64,000 nt of DNA, taken from the NCBI GenBank assembly GCA_965198865.1, contig CBDAQA010000010.1:86765-150764 (forward strand), given 5' to 3'. The stretch comes from CBDAQA01 sp965198865. GTDB taxonomy: Bacteria; Planctomycetota; Phycisphaerae; Tepidisphaerales; Tepidisphaeraceae. Made by a program: the position numbers and the translations under genes. The notes beneath the pieces were generated by a model that made no database searches, was not told where the DNA came from, and saw only the letters and a list, made by a program, of their open reading frames with translations. Of this stretch, positions 8,491-16,337 are shown in pieces; positions within the stretch are counted from its first letter, which is position 1; each line of letters starts with the position of its first letter.

Positions 8491-10569
8491 CTATCGCGAC
8501 CGGCTGATGCCGTTGGCCAGGAACGGCTCCGCCGCCGCCAGCGCGAGCGCGGCCAACAGCAGCGACATCGCCACGCCCCCGCTGGCAGAGCGCGATGGAG
8601 CGACCGCCGTCTCACTCGTGCCTTCCGATACGGTTGCGACAGACGAGAGCGTCGCCCGGTCGGCGGCGGTCATCGCATCGAGCCTCGACTCGGCTGGGTC
8701 GGCCTGGGCGGCAAAGAGCGTCGCGACATCGTCCACGGTGGCGGCGTACGTCCCCGCCCGATCCGTCGCATCGTACCGGAACGCGGCGGCATCGCCGGTC
8801 AGGGTGACGGTCGTGTCGGCGGGACCGGCCGGCGTGCGGAGGGCGACGGGGCGGCCGACGTCGGCGATGGCGGCGGGGCCGAGCAGCGGCTGGCCGACGG
8901 CGACGTTCAGCGGCTCGTCGCCGCGGGTGACGATGGACGCGAGGCAGCGGTAGATGAGCGGCACGAACAGGCCGCCGCGGTCGGGCAGGTCGCTGGCGGC
9001 GGTGTCGGCGGCGATGGCGAACAGCACGGACCGGCCGCGGCCGAAGGGACGCTCCATCGCGAAGGGGGAGCCGTCGGCGAAACGCAGCACGACCTTCGCG
9101 GCGCCGGCGTCGGGGGTGGTCGTCTCGTCGGGCGCGAGCGTGGCGGCGCGAAAGATTTGGACAGAGCCGGGCGAGCCGTTGGCGGCGTCATTCCAGAGCG
9201 AGGCGATCGGGTGGTCGAACGGGCCGGCTGAGAGCACACGGGGGTGGGCGGCGTCGCCGGTCGTCGGGCCGACGGCGGCGGGGAGCAGGTGGAGCGCGTC
9301 TGAGCATGGCGCATCGGGGAAGACGATCAGACCGCCGCCGTTGCGGACGTAGGTGGCCAGCGCGGGCATGGCGTCGGCAGGCGGGATGCCGGCGACGACG
9401 ACGGCGGCGTAGTTCGACAGCTGCGTTGCGGCCAACGCCGACTGGGGCACGGTCGTCACCTGAAGGAAGTAGTCGGCCCGGCGATCGGCGGGGACGGGCA
9501 GGAGCGCGGCCCGCAGGTAGGCGGCGGCGCTGCGGTCGTTGCGTTCACTGGCGTTGCCATCGATGAGGAGCACGCGGAGCTGATCGACGCCGCGGACGAG
9601 GATGGTGCGGCGATCGTCGGCGGGCAGGCGGTCGGGCGGGAGCGCGGCGGTGACGGCGTGGGGGCCGGGCGCGGGGAGCTTGGCGTAGAGGGGGACGACG
9701 CGCGACTCGCCGGGGGGCAGCTTGTCGACCGTGGCCTCGGCGGTGGCGGGGTCGGCGTCGACCGACAAGCGGACGGGGAGGTCGGTGACGACGTCGGCAC
9801 CGTAGTTGGTGACGGTCGCCTCGAAGCGCAGCGGCCGGCCGGCCGGCGCGAGGTCGCCGGCCGGGCGGAGGTCGGCGAGGCCGACGTTGCGGGTGACGTC
9901 GGGGCCGACGACGACGAACCGGGCCGAGACGTCGGGCGCGGCGCGGAGGACGGCGGCGATGCCGTCAGCGCCGGTGCCGCCGCGCTGGCCATCGGTGAGG
10001 ACGGCCAGTTCCTTCCCGCCCTGGACGGGGCGGAGGATGTCGGCCGCGGCGCGGACGGCGGGCAGCAGGTTGGTCGACCGGTCGGTGATCGGCGCGTCGG
10101 CGATCAGCTTGCGCGCCAGCGCGAGGTCGCGGGTCGGCACGGGGACCAGCGGCGCGACGGCATCGGAGGCCATCAGGACGGCGACGGCGGAGCCGGCGGG
10201 CAGGTCGGCGATGAAGCGATCCGCGGCGGCCCGGGCGTTGTCGAGGCGGGAGGCGACGCCGTCGGTGCCGGTCATGCTGGCCGAGTTGTCGATCACGACG
10301 ACGGCGGTGACGCTGCCGCGCGACGCGGCGAGCCCGCCCAACACGGGGCCGGCGGCGGCGAGCGCGAGCAGCGCCAGGACGGCGCAGCGGAGGGCGAGCA
10401 GGAGCAGGTCCTCCAGTTGGAGCCGGCGGCGGTTGCGGTCGTCGGCCACGCGGAGGAACCGCATGGCGGCCCAGGTGACGTCGACCGTCCGCCGGCGCGA
10501 GAGCAGGTGGATCACGACCGGCACGGCGGTCGCGAGCAGGCCGGCGAGCATGAAGGGGTGGAGGAACAT
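8491..10569 (-). CDS. BatA-type aerotolerance/VWA membrane protein
   Basis: 692 residues. The N-terminus has the BatA signature: a first membrane segment (FMLAGLLATAVPVVIHLLSR), then TWAAMRFLR, a basic stretch and LEDLLLLALRCAVLALLALA as the second segment. The VWA domain has the MIDAS motif DNSASM and the strand GKELAVLTDGQRGG. The C-terminal half carries CARDB-like and amidotransferase-like folds (LRVLLIDGNAS, NGGGLIVFPDAP, FGRGRSVLFAIAAD). A final hydrophobic segment lies near the end. It starts 86 bases after the DUF58 stop, with a palindrome in the gap. The call is established by family architecture; the cellular function of Bat proteins is not settled. Confidence 0.88.
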   Translation of the reverse strand: MFLHPFMLAGLLATAVPVVIHLLSRRRTVDVTWAAMRFLRVADDRNRRRLQLEDLLLLALRCAVLALLALAAAGPVLGGLAASRGSVTAVVVIDNSASMTGTDGVASRLDNARAAADRFIADLPAGSAVAVLMASDAVAPLVPVPTRDLALARKLIADAPITDRSTNLLPAVRAAADILRPVQGGKELAVLTDGQRGGTGADGIAAVLRAAPDVSARFVVVGPDVTRNVGLADLRPAGDLAPAGRPLRFEATVTNYGADVVTDLPVRLSVDADPATAEATVDKLPPGESRVVPLYAKLPAPGPHAVTAALPPDRLPADDRRTILVRGVDQLRVLLIDGNASERNDRSAAAYLRAALLPVPADRRADYFLQVTTVPQSALAATQLSNYAAVVVAGIPPADAMPALATYVRNGGGLIVFPDAPCSDALHLLPAAVGPTTGDAAHPRVLSAGPFDHPIASLWNDAANGSPGSVQIFRAATLAPDETTTPDAGAAKVVLRFADGSPFAMERPFGRGRSVLFAIAADTAASDLPDRGGLFVPLIYRCLASIVTRGDEPLNVAVGQPLLGPAAIADVGRPVALRTPAGPADTTVTLTGDAAAFRYDATDRAGTYAATVDDVATLFAAQADPAESRLDAMTAADRATLSSVATVSEGTSETAVAPSRSASGGVAMSLLLAALALAAAEPFLANGISRSR

Positions 10570-10584
10570 GGGGGGTCAAAGCTC

Positions 10585-10657
10585 GACGTTCGAAATCTCG
10601 AATTTCGAAACGGCAGTCAGGGCATTGGTTTCGACATTCGAGATTTCGGCATTCGTC
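10585..10657. repeat. Imperfect palindrome between DUF58 and BatA genes
   Basis: The left arm (10585-10611) and right arm (10628-10657) share CGAAATCTCGAAT followed by TCGAAAC in inverted orientation, with a short loop. The right arm begins at the stop codon of the DUF58 gene. It could form an intercistronic RNA hairpin that tunes expression or stability. Its sequence differs from the CACGAA palindromes elsewhere in the window. Confidence 0.6.
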
Positions 10658-11579
10658 ATTTCCTGCGCGATGCCAGGTAGCCGCCGATCGTCTCGTGCAT
10701 GGGTTGGCCGGTGTCGACGGGAACGTAGTGGCAGCCGTGGCGCTCGCAGCCGGCGCGCAGGCGGTCGCAGAATCCGTTCAGGGCGGCGAGGTAGCTGCGG
10801 CGGATGTCGGCGGGGCGCGTGTTCAGGGGTTGCTCGTTGGGGGTCGGTTCCAGGCCGGTGAAGCGGACGTTGCCGGCGAAGGGGAACGTGCGCTCGTAGG
10901 GGTCGAGCACGTGGAAGACGATCACCTCGCCGCCGCCGAGGCGGAGGCGGCGGAGGCCGGCGAGGGTCCGCTCCTCGTCGTCGAACAGGTCGCTGATGAG
11001 CAGGACGATGCCGCGGCGGCGGATGGTGGCGGCGGCGGCATGGAGGACGTCACCGATGCCGGTGTGGGACTGCGGCCGCGCCTCGGACAGGACGGTCATC
11101 AGGTCGCCCAGGCCGGCCAGCGTGGAGGTGCGCGGGACGTGGTGGCGGACGGCGGCGTCGAACACGGTGGCGCTGACGGCGTCGCGCTGGCGGAGGACCA
11201 GGTACGCCAGGCAGGCGGCCATGCTGCGGGCGTAGTCGAACTTGCTGAGGGGGGCCGGCTCGACCGACCTGGCGACGGGGCCGTCGGCGGAGCGGTAGCG
11301 CATGGAGTCGGAGCCGTCGAGCAGCAGGTGGGCGACGACGTTAGTCTCCTGCTCGTACTGCTTGACGACGTACTTGTCGGTCCGGCCGAGCACCTTGTGG
11401 TCGAGGCGGCGGGTGTCGTCGCCGGGGACGTAGGCGCGGTGCTGGACGAACTCGACCGACACGCCGCGGAACGGGCTGCGGTGGTCGCCGGCCATGTGCC
11501 CGTCGACGACGAACCGGGCGGCGAGCCCGAGGGCCTGGGCGCGGTTGATCGTCTCGGGGTCCAACAAGTCGGGCGGCAT
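10656..11579 (-). CDS. DUF58 protein
   Basis: 307 residues from an ATG at 11579; upstream in-frame codons have no good start and run into a palindromic repeat. The DUF58 signature FRGVSVEFVQHRAYVPGDD is followed by a degenerate VWA-like fold: HLLLDGSDSMRY with a serine-rich MIDAS-like loop, then GIVLLISDLFDDEE. The protein is soluble, as is usual in planctomycetes. It is the second gene of the operon, just after moxR, the conserved order for this cluster. DUF58 proteins are expected to work with the MoxR ATPase; the substrate is unknown. Confidence 0.9.
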   Translation of the reverse strand: MPPDLLDPETINRAQALGLAARFVVDGHMAGDHRSPFRGVSVEFVQHRAYVPGDDTRRLDHKVLGRTDKYVVKQYEQETNVVAHLLLDGSDSMRYRSADGPVARSVEPAPLSKFDYARSMAACLAYLVLRQRDAVSATVFDAAVRHHVPRTSTLAGLGDLMTVLSEARPQSHTGIGDVLHAAAATIRRRGIVLLISDLFDDEERTLAGLRRLRLGGGEVIVFHVLDPYERTFPFAGNVRFTGLEPTPNEQPLNTRPADIRRSYLAALNGFCDRLRAGCERHGCHYVPVDTGQPMHETIGGYLASRRK

Positions 11580-11635
11580 CGTCAATCCGGTTTTGAACCG
11601 AGAGGGCGCGAAGATGCGAAGGCAAGACGAAGATT

Positions 11636-11760
11636 GGCCACGAATGGCACGAATGAACACGAATCAGATGGACACATGCACGTCGACGTCGGCATCGTCC
11701 CGCGAAGTCGTATTGCTCGGATCTTGGATCGATTCGTGTTCATTCGTGCCATTCGTGGCC
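11636..11760. repeat. Perfect 30-bp inverted repeat of the CACGAAT family
   Basis: Arms at 11636-11665 and 11731-11760 are exact reverse complements over 30 bases, with a 65-base loop. The left arm begins GGCCACGAATGGCACGAATG. The element fills the space between moxR and the DUF58 gene. It is the cleanest member of a dispersed palindrome family in this genome. Confidence 0.85.
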
Positions 11761-11777
11761 GCCTTCACCGCGGCCAG

Positions 11778-12812
11778 TTAGAGGCGTTCGTCCTTCGGGA
11801 TCGCCGCGAGGATCTGCTTGACGACATCGTCGGTGGTGACGTTCTCGCTCTGGGCGGCGTAGTTGAGGATCAGGCGGTGGCGCAGGATCGGGGGGGCGAC
11901 GGCGGCGATGTCGTCGCAGCTGGCGGCGAAGCGGCCGTCGAGGACGGCCCTGGCCTTGGCGGCAAGGATCAGGTTCAGGCTGGCGCGGGGGCCGGCGCCC
12001 CAGGTGAGCCACTTGTTGCTGAGCGGGAGGGCATCGTCAGTGTTGGGGCGGGTGGCGCGGATGACCCGCTCGGCGTAGGCGTAGACGTGCTCGGCGACGG
12101 GGACGCGGCGCACGGTGGCCTGCAGGTGGAGGATCTCCTGGCCGCCGAGGACGGCCGTGGGGCGCGGCGTGGGACCGCCGGCGGCCTGCCTCATGATCTG
12201 CCGCTCCTCGGCGGCCGTGGGGTAGTCGACGCGGATCATGAACATGAATCGGTCGAGCTGCGCCTCGGGCAGCGGGTAGGTGCCCTCCTGCTCGACGGGG
12301 TTCTGCGTGGCCAGGACGAAGAACGGCTCGGGCAGCCTGTGCTCGGTCCCGCCGGCGGAGACGCGGCGCTCCTGCATCGCCTCGAGCATGGCGGCCTGCG
12401 TCTTGGGGGGCGTGCGGTTCACCTCGTCGGCGAGGACGATGTTGGCGAAGATCGGGCCCTTGACGAAGCGGAACTCGCGACCGTTGGTGACCGGGTCGTG
12501 GTAGATCACCTCGGTGCCGGTGATGTCGCTGGGCATCAGGTCGGGCGTGAACTGGACCCGCTTGAAGCTGAGGTCCATCGCCTGGCTGAGCGTGGAGATC
12601 AGCAGCGTCTTGGCCAAGCCGGGCACGCCGACCAGCAGCGCGTGGCTGCGGGTGAACAGCGCGATCAGCAGCTGGTCGATCACCTCGCCCTGGCCGACGA
12701 CGACCTTGGCCAGCTCGGCCTTGAGGGCGGCGTGCGCGTCCCGGAGCCGGGCGGCGTCGGCCAGCTCGACGGCGTCGGGGTCGGGGTCGCGGTCGCGGTC
12801 GGACGTCGTCAT
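11778..12812 (-). CDS. moxR: MoxR-family AAA+ ATPase
   Basis: 344 residues from an ATG at 12812, with GGGAG about eight bases upstream; a longer in-frame extension to 12920 is unlikely. The Walker A is GVPGLAKT. The Walker B region is NIVLADEVNRTPPKTQAAML, followed by the sensor-1 strand FFVLATQNPVEQEGTYPLPE, and LDRFMF. The C-terminal lid domain is complete. MoxR ATPases are thought to remodel or help assemble protein complexes together with VWA partners, and those partners follow immediately on the same strand. The 124-base gap to the divergent ttuC-like gene should hold both promoters. Confidence 0.93.
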   Translation of the reverse strand: MTTSDRDRDPDPDAVELADAARLRDAHAALKAELAKVVVGQGEVIDQLLIALFTRSHALLVGVPGLAKTLLISTLSQAMDLSFKRVQFTPDLMPSDITGTEVIYHDPVTNGREFRFVKGPIFANIVLADEVNRTPPKTQAAMLEAMQERRVSAGGTEHRLPEPFFVLATQNPVEQEGTYPLPEAQLDRFMFMIRVDYPTAAEERQIMRQAAGGPTPRPTAVLGGQEILHLQATVRRVPVAEHVYAYAERVIRATRPNTDDALPLSNKWLTWGAGPRASLNLILAAKARAVLDGRFAASCDDIAAVAPPILRHRLILNYAAQSENVTTDDVVKQILAAIPKDERL

Positions 12813-12936
12813 CGGGGACTCCCGGAGTGGCACCGGCGGCCAGTGTAACGCGTGGTCGGGAAACACTCGACCTTGATTGGCCGGGCACGACCGTTGCACC
12901 GGATTGTTGCGGACATCCAACCATGGGAGGCGTCGG

Positions 12937-14013
12937 ATGAAGACCTACCACTTAGCCCTGCTCCCGGCCGATGGGATCGGGCCCGAGGTGATCGGTGCCG
13001 GGCGGGCGGTGCTGGACCGCTTGGCCGGCCAGCACGGCGGGGTGAAGTTCGAGTACCGGGAGTTCGACTGGAGCACGGCCCGGTACCACAAGACCGGGCA
13101 GATGATGCCCGAGGACGGCGTGCGGCAACTGGACGGCGGCGGGTTCGACGCGATCCTGCTGGGGCCGGTCGGCGACCCGCACGTGCCGGACCACGTCACC
13201 CTGTGGGGGCTGCTGCTGCCGATCCGCCAGGGGCTGGAGCAGTACATCAACCTGCGGCCGCTGCGGCTGATGGAGGGCGTGACCACGCCGCTGGCGGGGC
13301 GGGAGGCCCGCGACCTGGACATGGTCTGCGTCCGCGAGAACTCCGAGGGGGAGTACGCCGGCACCGGCGGGCGGGTCCACCGGGGCACGGCCGATGAGGT
13401 GGCGCTGCAGACGATCGTGTTCACCCGCCGCGTGACCGAACGGCTGGTGCGGTTCGCCTTCGACTGGGCGGCCAAGCACGACCGCAAGCGGGTGACCAGC
13501 GTGACCAAGTCCAACTCCATGCAGCACAACATGGTGTTCTGGGACGACGTGTTCGACGCCGTCGCGGCCGAGTACCAGACGATCGGCCACGACAAGCAAC
13601 TGGTCGACTCGATGACGGCCCGCATGGTCACCCACCCGGGCACGGTCGACGTGTTCGTCTGCTCCAACCTGTTCGGCGACATCCTGTCGGACCTGGGCGC
13701 GGCCCTGACCGGCAGCCTGGGCCTGGCCCCCAGCGCGAACCTGAACCCGGAGCGGAAGCACCCGAGCCTGTTCCAGGCGATCCACGGGTCGGCGTTCGAC
13801 ATCATGGGCAAGGGGGTCGCCAACCCGATCGCGACGATCTGGTCGGCCCAGCTGATGCTCGACCACCTGGGCGAGACGGAGCTGGCGACACGGCTGATGC
13901 ACGCGATCACGACGGTCCTGCGGGACGGCAAGGTCCGCACCCGCGACCTGGGCGGGACCAGCACGACCGTTGAGGTGACCGAGGCGATCTGCCGAGCGGC
14001 GGAGGCCGCATGA
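12937..14013 (+). CDS. ttuC: Tartrate/D-malate-type dehydrogenase (isopropylmalate dehydrogenase superfamily)
   Basis: 358 residues. The start is fixed by GGGAGG six bases before the ATG. The NAD-linked beta-decarboxylating dehydrogenase fold is clear: LLPADGIGPEVI at the N-terminus, then CVRENSEGEYAGTGG, VTSVTKSNSM with the catalytic lysine, a metal-binding region around LVDSMTARMV, and CSNLFGDILSDLGAAL. HGSAFDIMGKGVANPIATIW matches the tartrate dehydrogenase/decarboxylase subgroup better than LeuB. The stop overlaps the next gene by four bases (ATGA), so the two are an operon. The substrate could be D-malate, tartrate or a related hydroxy-acid. Confidence 0.85.
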   Translation: MKTYHLALLPADGIGPEVIGAGRAVLDRLAGQHGGVKFEYREFDWSTARYHKTGQMMPEDGVRQLDGGGFDAILLGPVGDPHVPDHVTLWGLLLPIRQGLEQYINLRPLRLMEGVTTPLAGREARDLDMVCVRENSEGEYAGTGGRVHRGTADEVALQTIVFTRRVTERLVRFAFDWAAKHDRKRVTSVTKSNSMQHNMVFWDDVFDAVAAEYQTIGHDKQLVDSMTARMVTHPGTVDVFVCSNLFGDILSDLGAALTGSLGLAPSANLNPERKHPSLFQAIHGSAFDIMGKGVANPIATIWSAQLMLDHLGETELATRLMHAITTVLRDGKVRTRDLGGTSTTVEVTEAICRAAEAA

Positions 14014-14978
14014 CGCCCGCCACCGACCCGGCCCTGCCGCCCCCCGGGACCGCCCTGCCGGCCCGCCCGCCGCCGGCCCCGGCCGGGGTCGACGCGGCCC
14101 TGTTCCCCGGCTTCCGGCGGGTGTCGGTCCACGCCAACGGGACGACGATCAACGTGCTGGTCGGCGGCGACGGCCCGCCGCTGCTGCTGCTCCACGGCCA
14201 CCCCGAGACGCACGTCACCTGGCACAAGGTGGTCGGCCGGCTGGCCGGCCGCTTCCGGCTGGTCCTGCCCGACCTCCGCGGGTACGGCGACAGCGACAAG
14301 CCCGACGGCGGGACCGACCACGCCGGCTACAGCGCGCGGACCATGGCCCAGGACCAGGTGGAGGTCATGCACTACTTCGGGTTCGACCGGTTCGCCGTCG
14401 CCGGCCACGACCGGGGCGGGCGGGTCGCGCACCGCATGGCCCTGGACCACCCCCAGCGGGTGGCCAAGCTGGCCGTGCTGGACATCGCCCCGACCCTCAC
14501 CATGTACGACCGGACGGACCGCGCCTTCGCCACGCGGTACGTGTGGTGGTTCTTCCAGATCCAGCCGTTCCCCGTGCCCGAGCACATTATCGGCCTGGAC
14601 CCGGCGTTCTACATGCGGCAGCACCTGGACGTGCAGTCCAAAACGCCCGGTGCCGTCACGCCCGCGGCGATGGCCGAGTACCTGCGGTGTTACTGTTGCA
14701 CGGGGACGATCCACGCCGCCTGCGAGGACTACCGGGCGGCGGCCGGCGTGGGGCTGGACCAGGACCGGGCCGACGACCGGGCCGGGCGGAAGGTGGCCGC
14801 CCCGCTGCTGGCCCTCTGGGGCGGGCGGGGGACGGTCGGGCAGCTGTACGACGTGCTGGCGACGTGGCGCGAGAAGGCGACTGACGTCCGCGGCCGGCCG
14901 CTGGACTGCGGCCACCTGTTGCCCGAGGAACGGCCCGAGGAGACGGCCGCCGAACTGCTCGCCTTCTTCGCCCCGTGA
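14010..14978 (+). CDS. Alpha/beta hydrolase, fluoroacetate/haloacetate dehalogenase-like
   Basis: 322 residues with a Pro/Ala-rich N-terminal extension of about 30. Family motifs are in order: LLLLHGHPETHVTWHKV, DLRGYGDSDKP, the nucleophile elbow GHDRGGRVAHRMALD (Asp nucleophile with the two pocket arginines), LDIAPT with a candidate triad acid, CEDYRAA and DCGHLLPEE with the catalytic histidine. The halide-pocket stretch reads VWWFFQIQP. The Trp and the Tyr of CEDYR are kept, but the His found before the Trp in the characterised fluoroacetate dehalogenase appears replaced by Trp. It is translationally coupled to the tartrate-type dehydrogenase. Defluorination is plausible, not shown. Confidence 0.75.
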   Translation: MTPATDPALPPPGTALPARPPPAPAGVDAALFPGFRRVSVHANGTTINVLVGGDGPPLLLLHGHPETHVTWHKVVGRLAGRFRLVLPDLRGYGDSDKPDGGTDHAGYSARTMAQDQVEVMHYFGFDRFAVAGHDRGGRVAHRMALDHPQRVAKLAVLDIAPTLTMYDRTDRAFATRYVWWFFQIQPFPVPEHIIGLDPAFYMRQHLDVQSKTPGAVTPAAMAEYLRCYCCTGTIHAACEDYRAAAGVGLDQDRADDRAGRKVAAPLLALWGGRGTVGQLYDVLATWREKATDVRGRPLDCGHLLPEERPEETAAELLAFFAP

Positions 14979-14994
14979 CCGTGGCGGCGCACGG

Positions 14995-15579
14995 TCACCG
15001 CGCCACGGCCCCGATCACGTCCGCGGCCGAGCAGACGTGGCCGAGGCGGGGGAAGATCGTCTTGACCGACATCTCGTGGGCGGCGGCGTTCGCGGTGGCC
15101 ATGATGTCCTCGACCAGGAGGAGCTTGAAGCCGCGCTCCCAGGCGTCGCGGGCGGTCGACTCGACGCCGATGTTGGTGGCGACGCCGCCGAGCAGGACCG
15201 TGTCGATGCCGCGGCGGCGGAGGTTCAGCTCCAGGTCGGTGCCGTAGAACGCGCCCCACTGGTGCTTGGTGACGATCAGGTCGGCCGGGTCGATGCGGAC
15301 GTCGGGCACCAGCTCGTCCCAGCCGGCGGGCAGCTTGGAGAAGTCGTTGGGCTGGTCGACGTCGTTCACCGGCGCGAGGGCGTGGCCGGGGCCGAAGGAG
15401 ACGCGGACGCGGACGACGAGCGTGCCGAGGGGGCGGAGGGCTTCGGCGAGCCTGGATGACCTCGCGAGGAGGTCGGCGGCGGCGTGGGGCTCGGTCGGGC
15501 GGGCGACAATGCCGCGCTGGAGGTCGATCAGCACGAGGGCGGCGCGGGCGGGATCGAACGTCAGGGGCTTGGTGGACAT
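14995..15579 (-). CDS. Isochorismatase-fold hydrolase lacking the catalytic cysteine
   Basis: 194 residues from an ATG at 15579. The isochorismatase fold is clear: ALVLIDLQRGIV with the conserved Asp, VTKHQWGAFYGTDLE with the conserved Lys, and LLGGVATNIGVESTARDAWE. In active cysteine hydrolases the residue before VESTARDA is Cys; here it is Gly. The protein may be catalytically dead, or belong to the Gly-containing subgroup of unknown activity. It converges on the hydrolase gene with a 16-base gap. Confidence 0.8.
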   Translation of the reverse strand: MSTKPLTFDPARAALVLIDLQRGIVARPTEPHAAADLLARSSRLAEALRPLGTLVVRVRVSFGPGHALAPVNDVDQPNDFSKLPAGWDELVPDVRIDPADLIVTKHQWGAFYGTDLELNLRRRGIDTVLLGGVATNIGVESTARDAWERGFKLLLVEDIMATANAAAHEMSVKTIFPRLGHVCSAADVIGAVAR

Positions 15580-15603
15580 GGCGGATGGTAGGGCGGCCAC
15601 GCG

Positions 15604-15609
15604 TATAAT
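15604..15609 (+). promoter_or_regulatory. Candidate -10 box (TATAAT) of the small-protein/nucleotidyltransferase pair
   Basis: A perfect TATAAT lies eight bases before the ATG at 15618, an unusual sequence in this GC-rich background. No good -35 is seen 17 bases upstream. If functional, transcription would begin at or near the ATG, giving a leaderless mRNA. Confidence 0.35.
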
Positions 15610-15617
15610 CGCCGCAG

Positions 15618-15842
15618 ATGGACCCGGCAATCGCAGATCAACTGGCTGCTCGCGACCGCTTTCGCATCCATCAGTGGCGACTGCTGACACCAAAGCAACG
15701 GGTCGAGGCGATGATGCGCCTACAGCGATCGAGCCGAAACCTGTTGCGGTCGAATCCGCAGGCGTACGAACGGTGGTTTCGCCACCAGTGGCGAGCGCGG
15801 GCGACGCGGGCATCGGAAGGGACGGACCCCCATGTCGGATGA
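15618..15842 (+). CDS. Small Arg/Gln-rich helical protein paired with a nucleotidyltransferase
   Basis: 74 residues, basic and predicted mostly helical (for example RFRIHQWRLLTPKQRVEAMM). The 3' end overlaps the start of the nucleotidyltransferase-like gene by 11 bases, and that gene's ribosome site (GGAAGGGACGG) lies inside this one. I do not recognise a family. Small helical ORFs coupled to minimal nucleotidyltransferases occur in toxin-antitoxin-like pairs and in planctomycete operons of unknown function. Confidence 0.65.
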   Translation: MDPAIADQLAARDRFRIHQWRLLTPKQRVEAMMRLQRSSRNLLRSNPQAYERWFRHQWRARATRASEGTDPHVG

Positions 15843-16326
15843 GTTCGACCTGTTCGCGATCCTCACTCGACACCGCGTGCCGTTCGTCATCATCGGGGGG
15901 CACGCGGTCAACTACCACGGATACGTTCGAGGCACCGATGACGCAGACGTCGTCTGGCAGCGGACGCCAGCGTCAGAGGCGGCGCTGCTGGAAGCGTTGA
16001 CCGAATCGGAGGCGAAGTACATCGGCACCGAGAAGGACCCCGATACCGGGATCGAAAGGGCTCTCGCCGTTGACAGGATCTTCATCAGAACGACGCACCT
16101 GATGATGCTGTGGACCCCTCGCGGGTTCATCGATCTCTTCGACTACCCACCTGGCGAGCCAGCCGTTGACGTGCAGGAGCTGTTCGACTCCGCAGTCGAA
16201 TCCGAAGGCCTTCGCTTCGTTTCGTTGGCTTGGCTTCGACGTCTGAAGCGCACCGCAGGACGGACCAAGGACCTTCTAGACCTTCAGGAACTGGAGAAGG
16301 TCCACGGTCCGCCCCCGGTCGATTGA
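15832..16326 (+). CDS. Nucleotidyltransferase-fold protein (AbiEii/MNT-like)
   Basis: 164 residues. The N-terminal strand-turn VPFVIIGGHAVNYHGYVRGT followed by DDADVV matches the GG-x-A-x-x-x-H-G-x-x-R-x-T-x-D-x-D pattern of minimal nucleotidyltransferases. The middle keeps FIDLFDYPPGEP, and the C-terminus has KRTAGRTKDLLDLQEL, typical of this group. The start is supported by GGAAGGGACGG upstream. It may nucleotidylate a target in a toxin-antitoxin manner or act as a housekeeping transferase; the sequence does not decide this. Confidence 0.7.
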   Translation: MSDEFDLFAILTRHRVPFVIIGGHAVNYHGYVRGTDDADVVWQRTPASEAALLEALTESEAKYIGTEKDPDTGIERALAVDRIFIRTTHLMMLWTPRGFIDLFDYPPGEPAVDVQELFDSAVESEGLRFVSLAWLRRLKRTAGRTKDLLDLQELEKVHGPPPVD

Positions 16327-16337
16327 CGGGATCGACC

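Noticed and set aside
15580..15918. An N-terminal extension of the isochorismatase-like gene to 15918
   Set aside because: It would overlap the small-protein/nucleotidyltransferase genes on the other strand and adds no family sequence; the ATG at 15579 fits the fold start.
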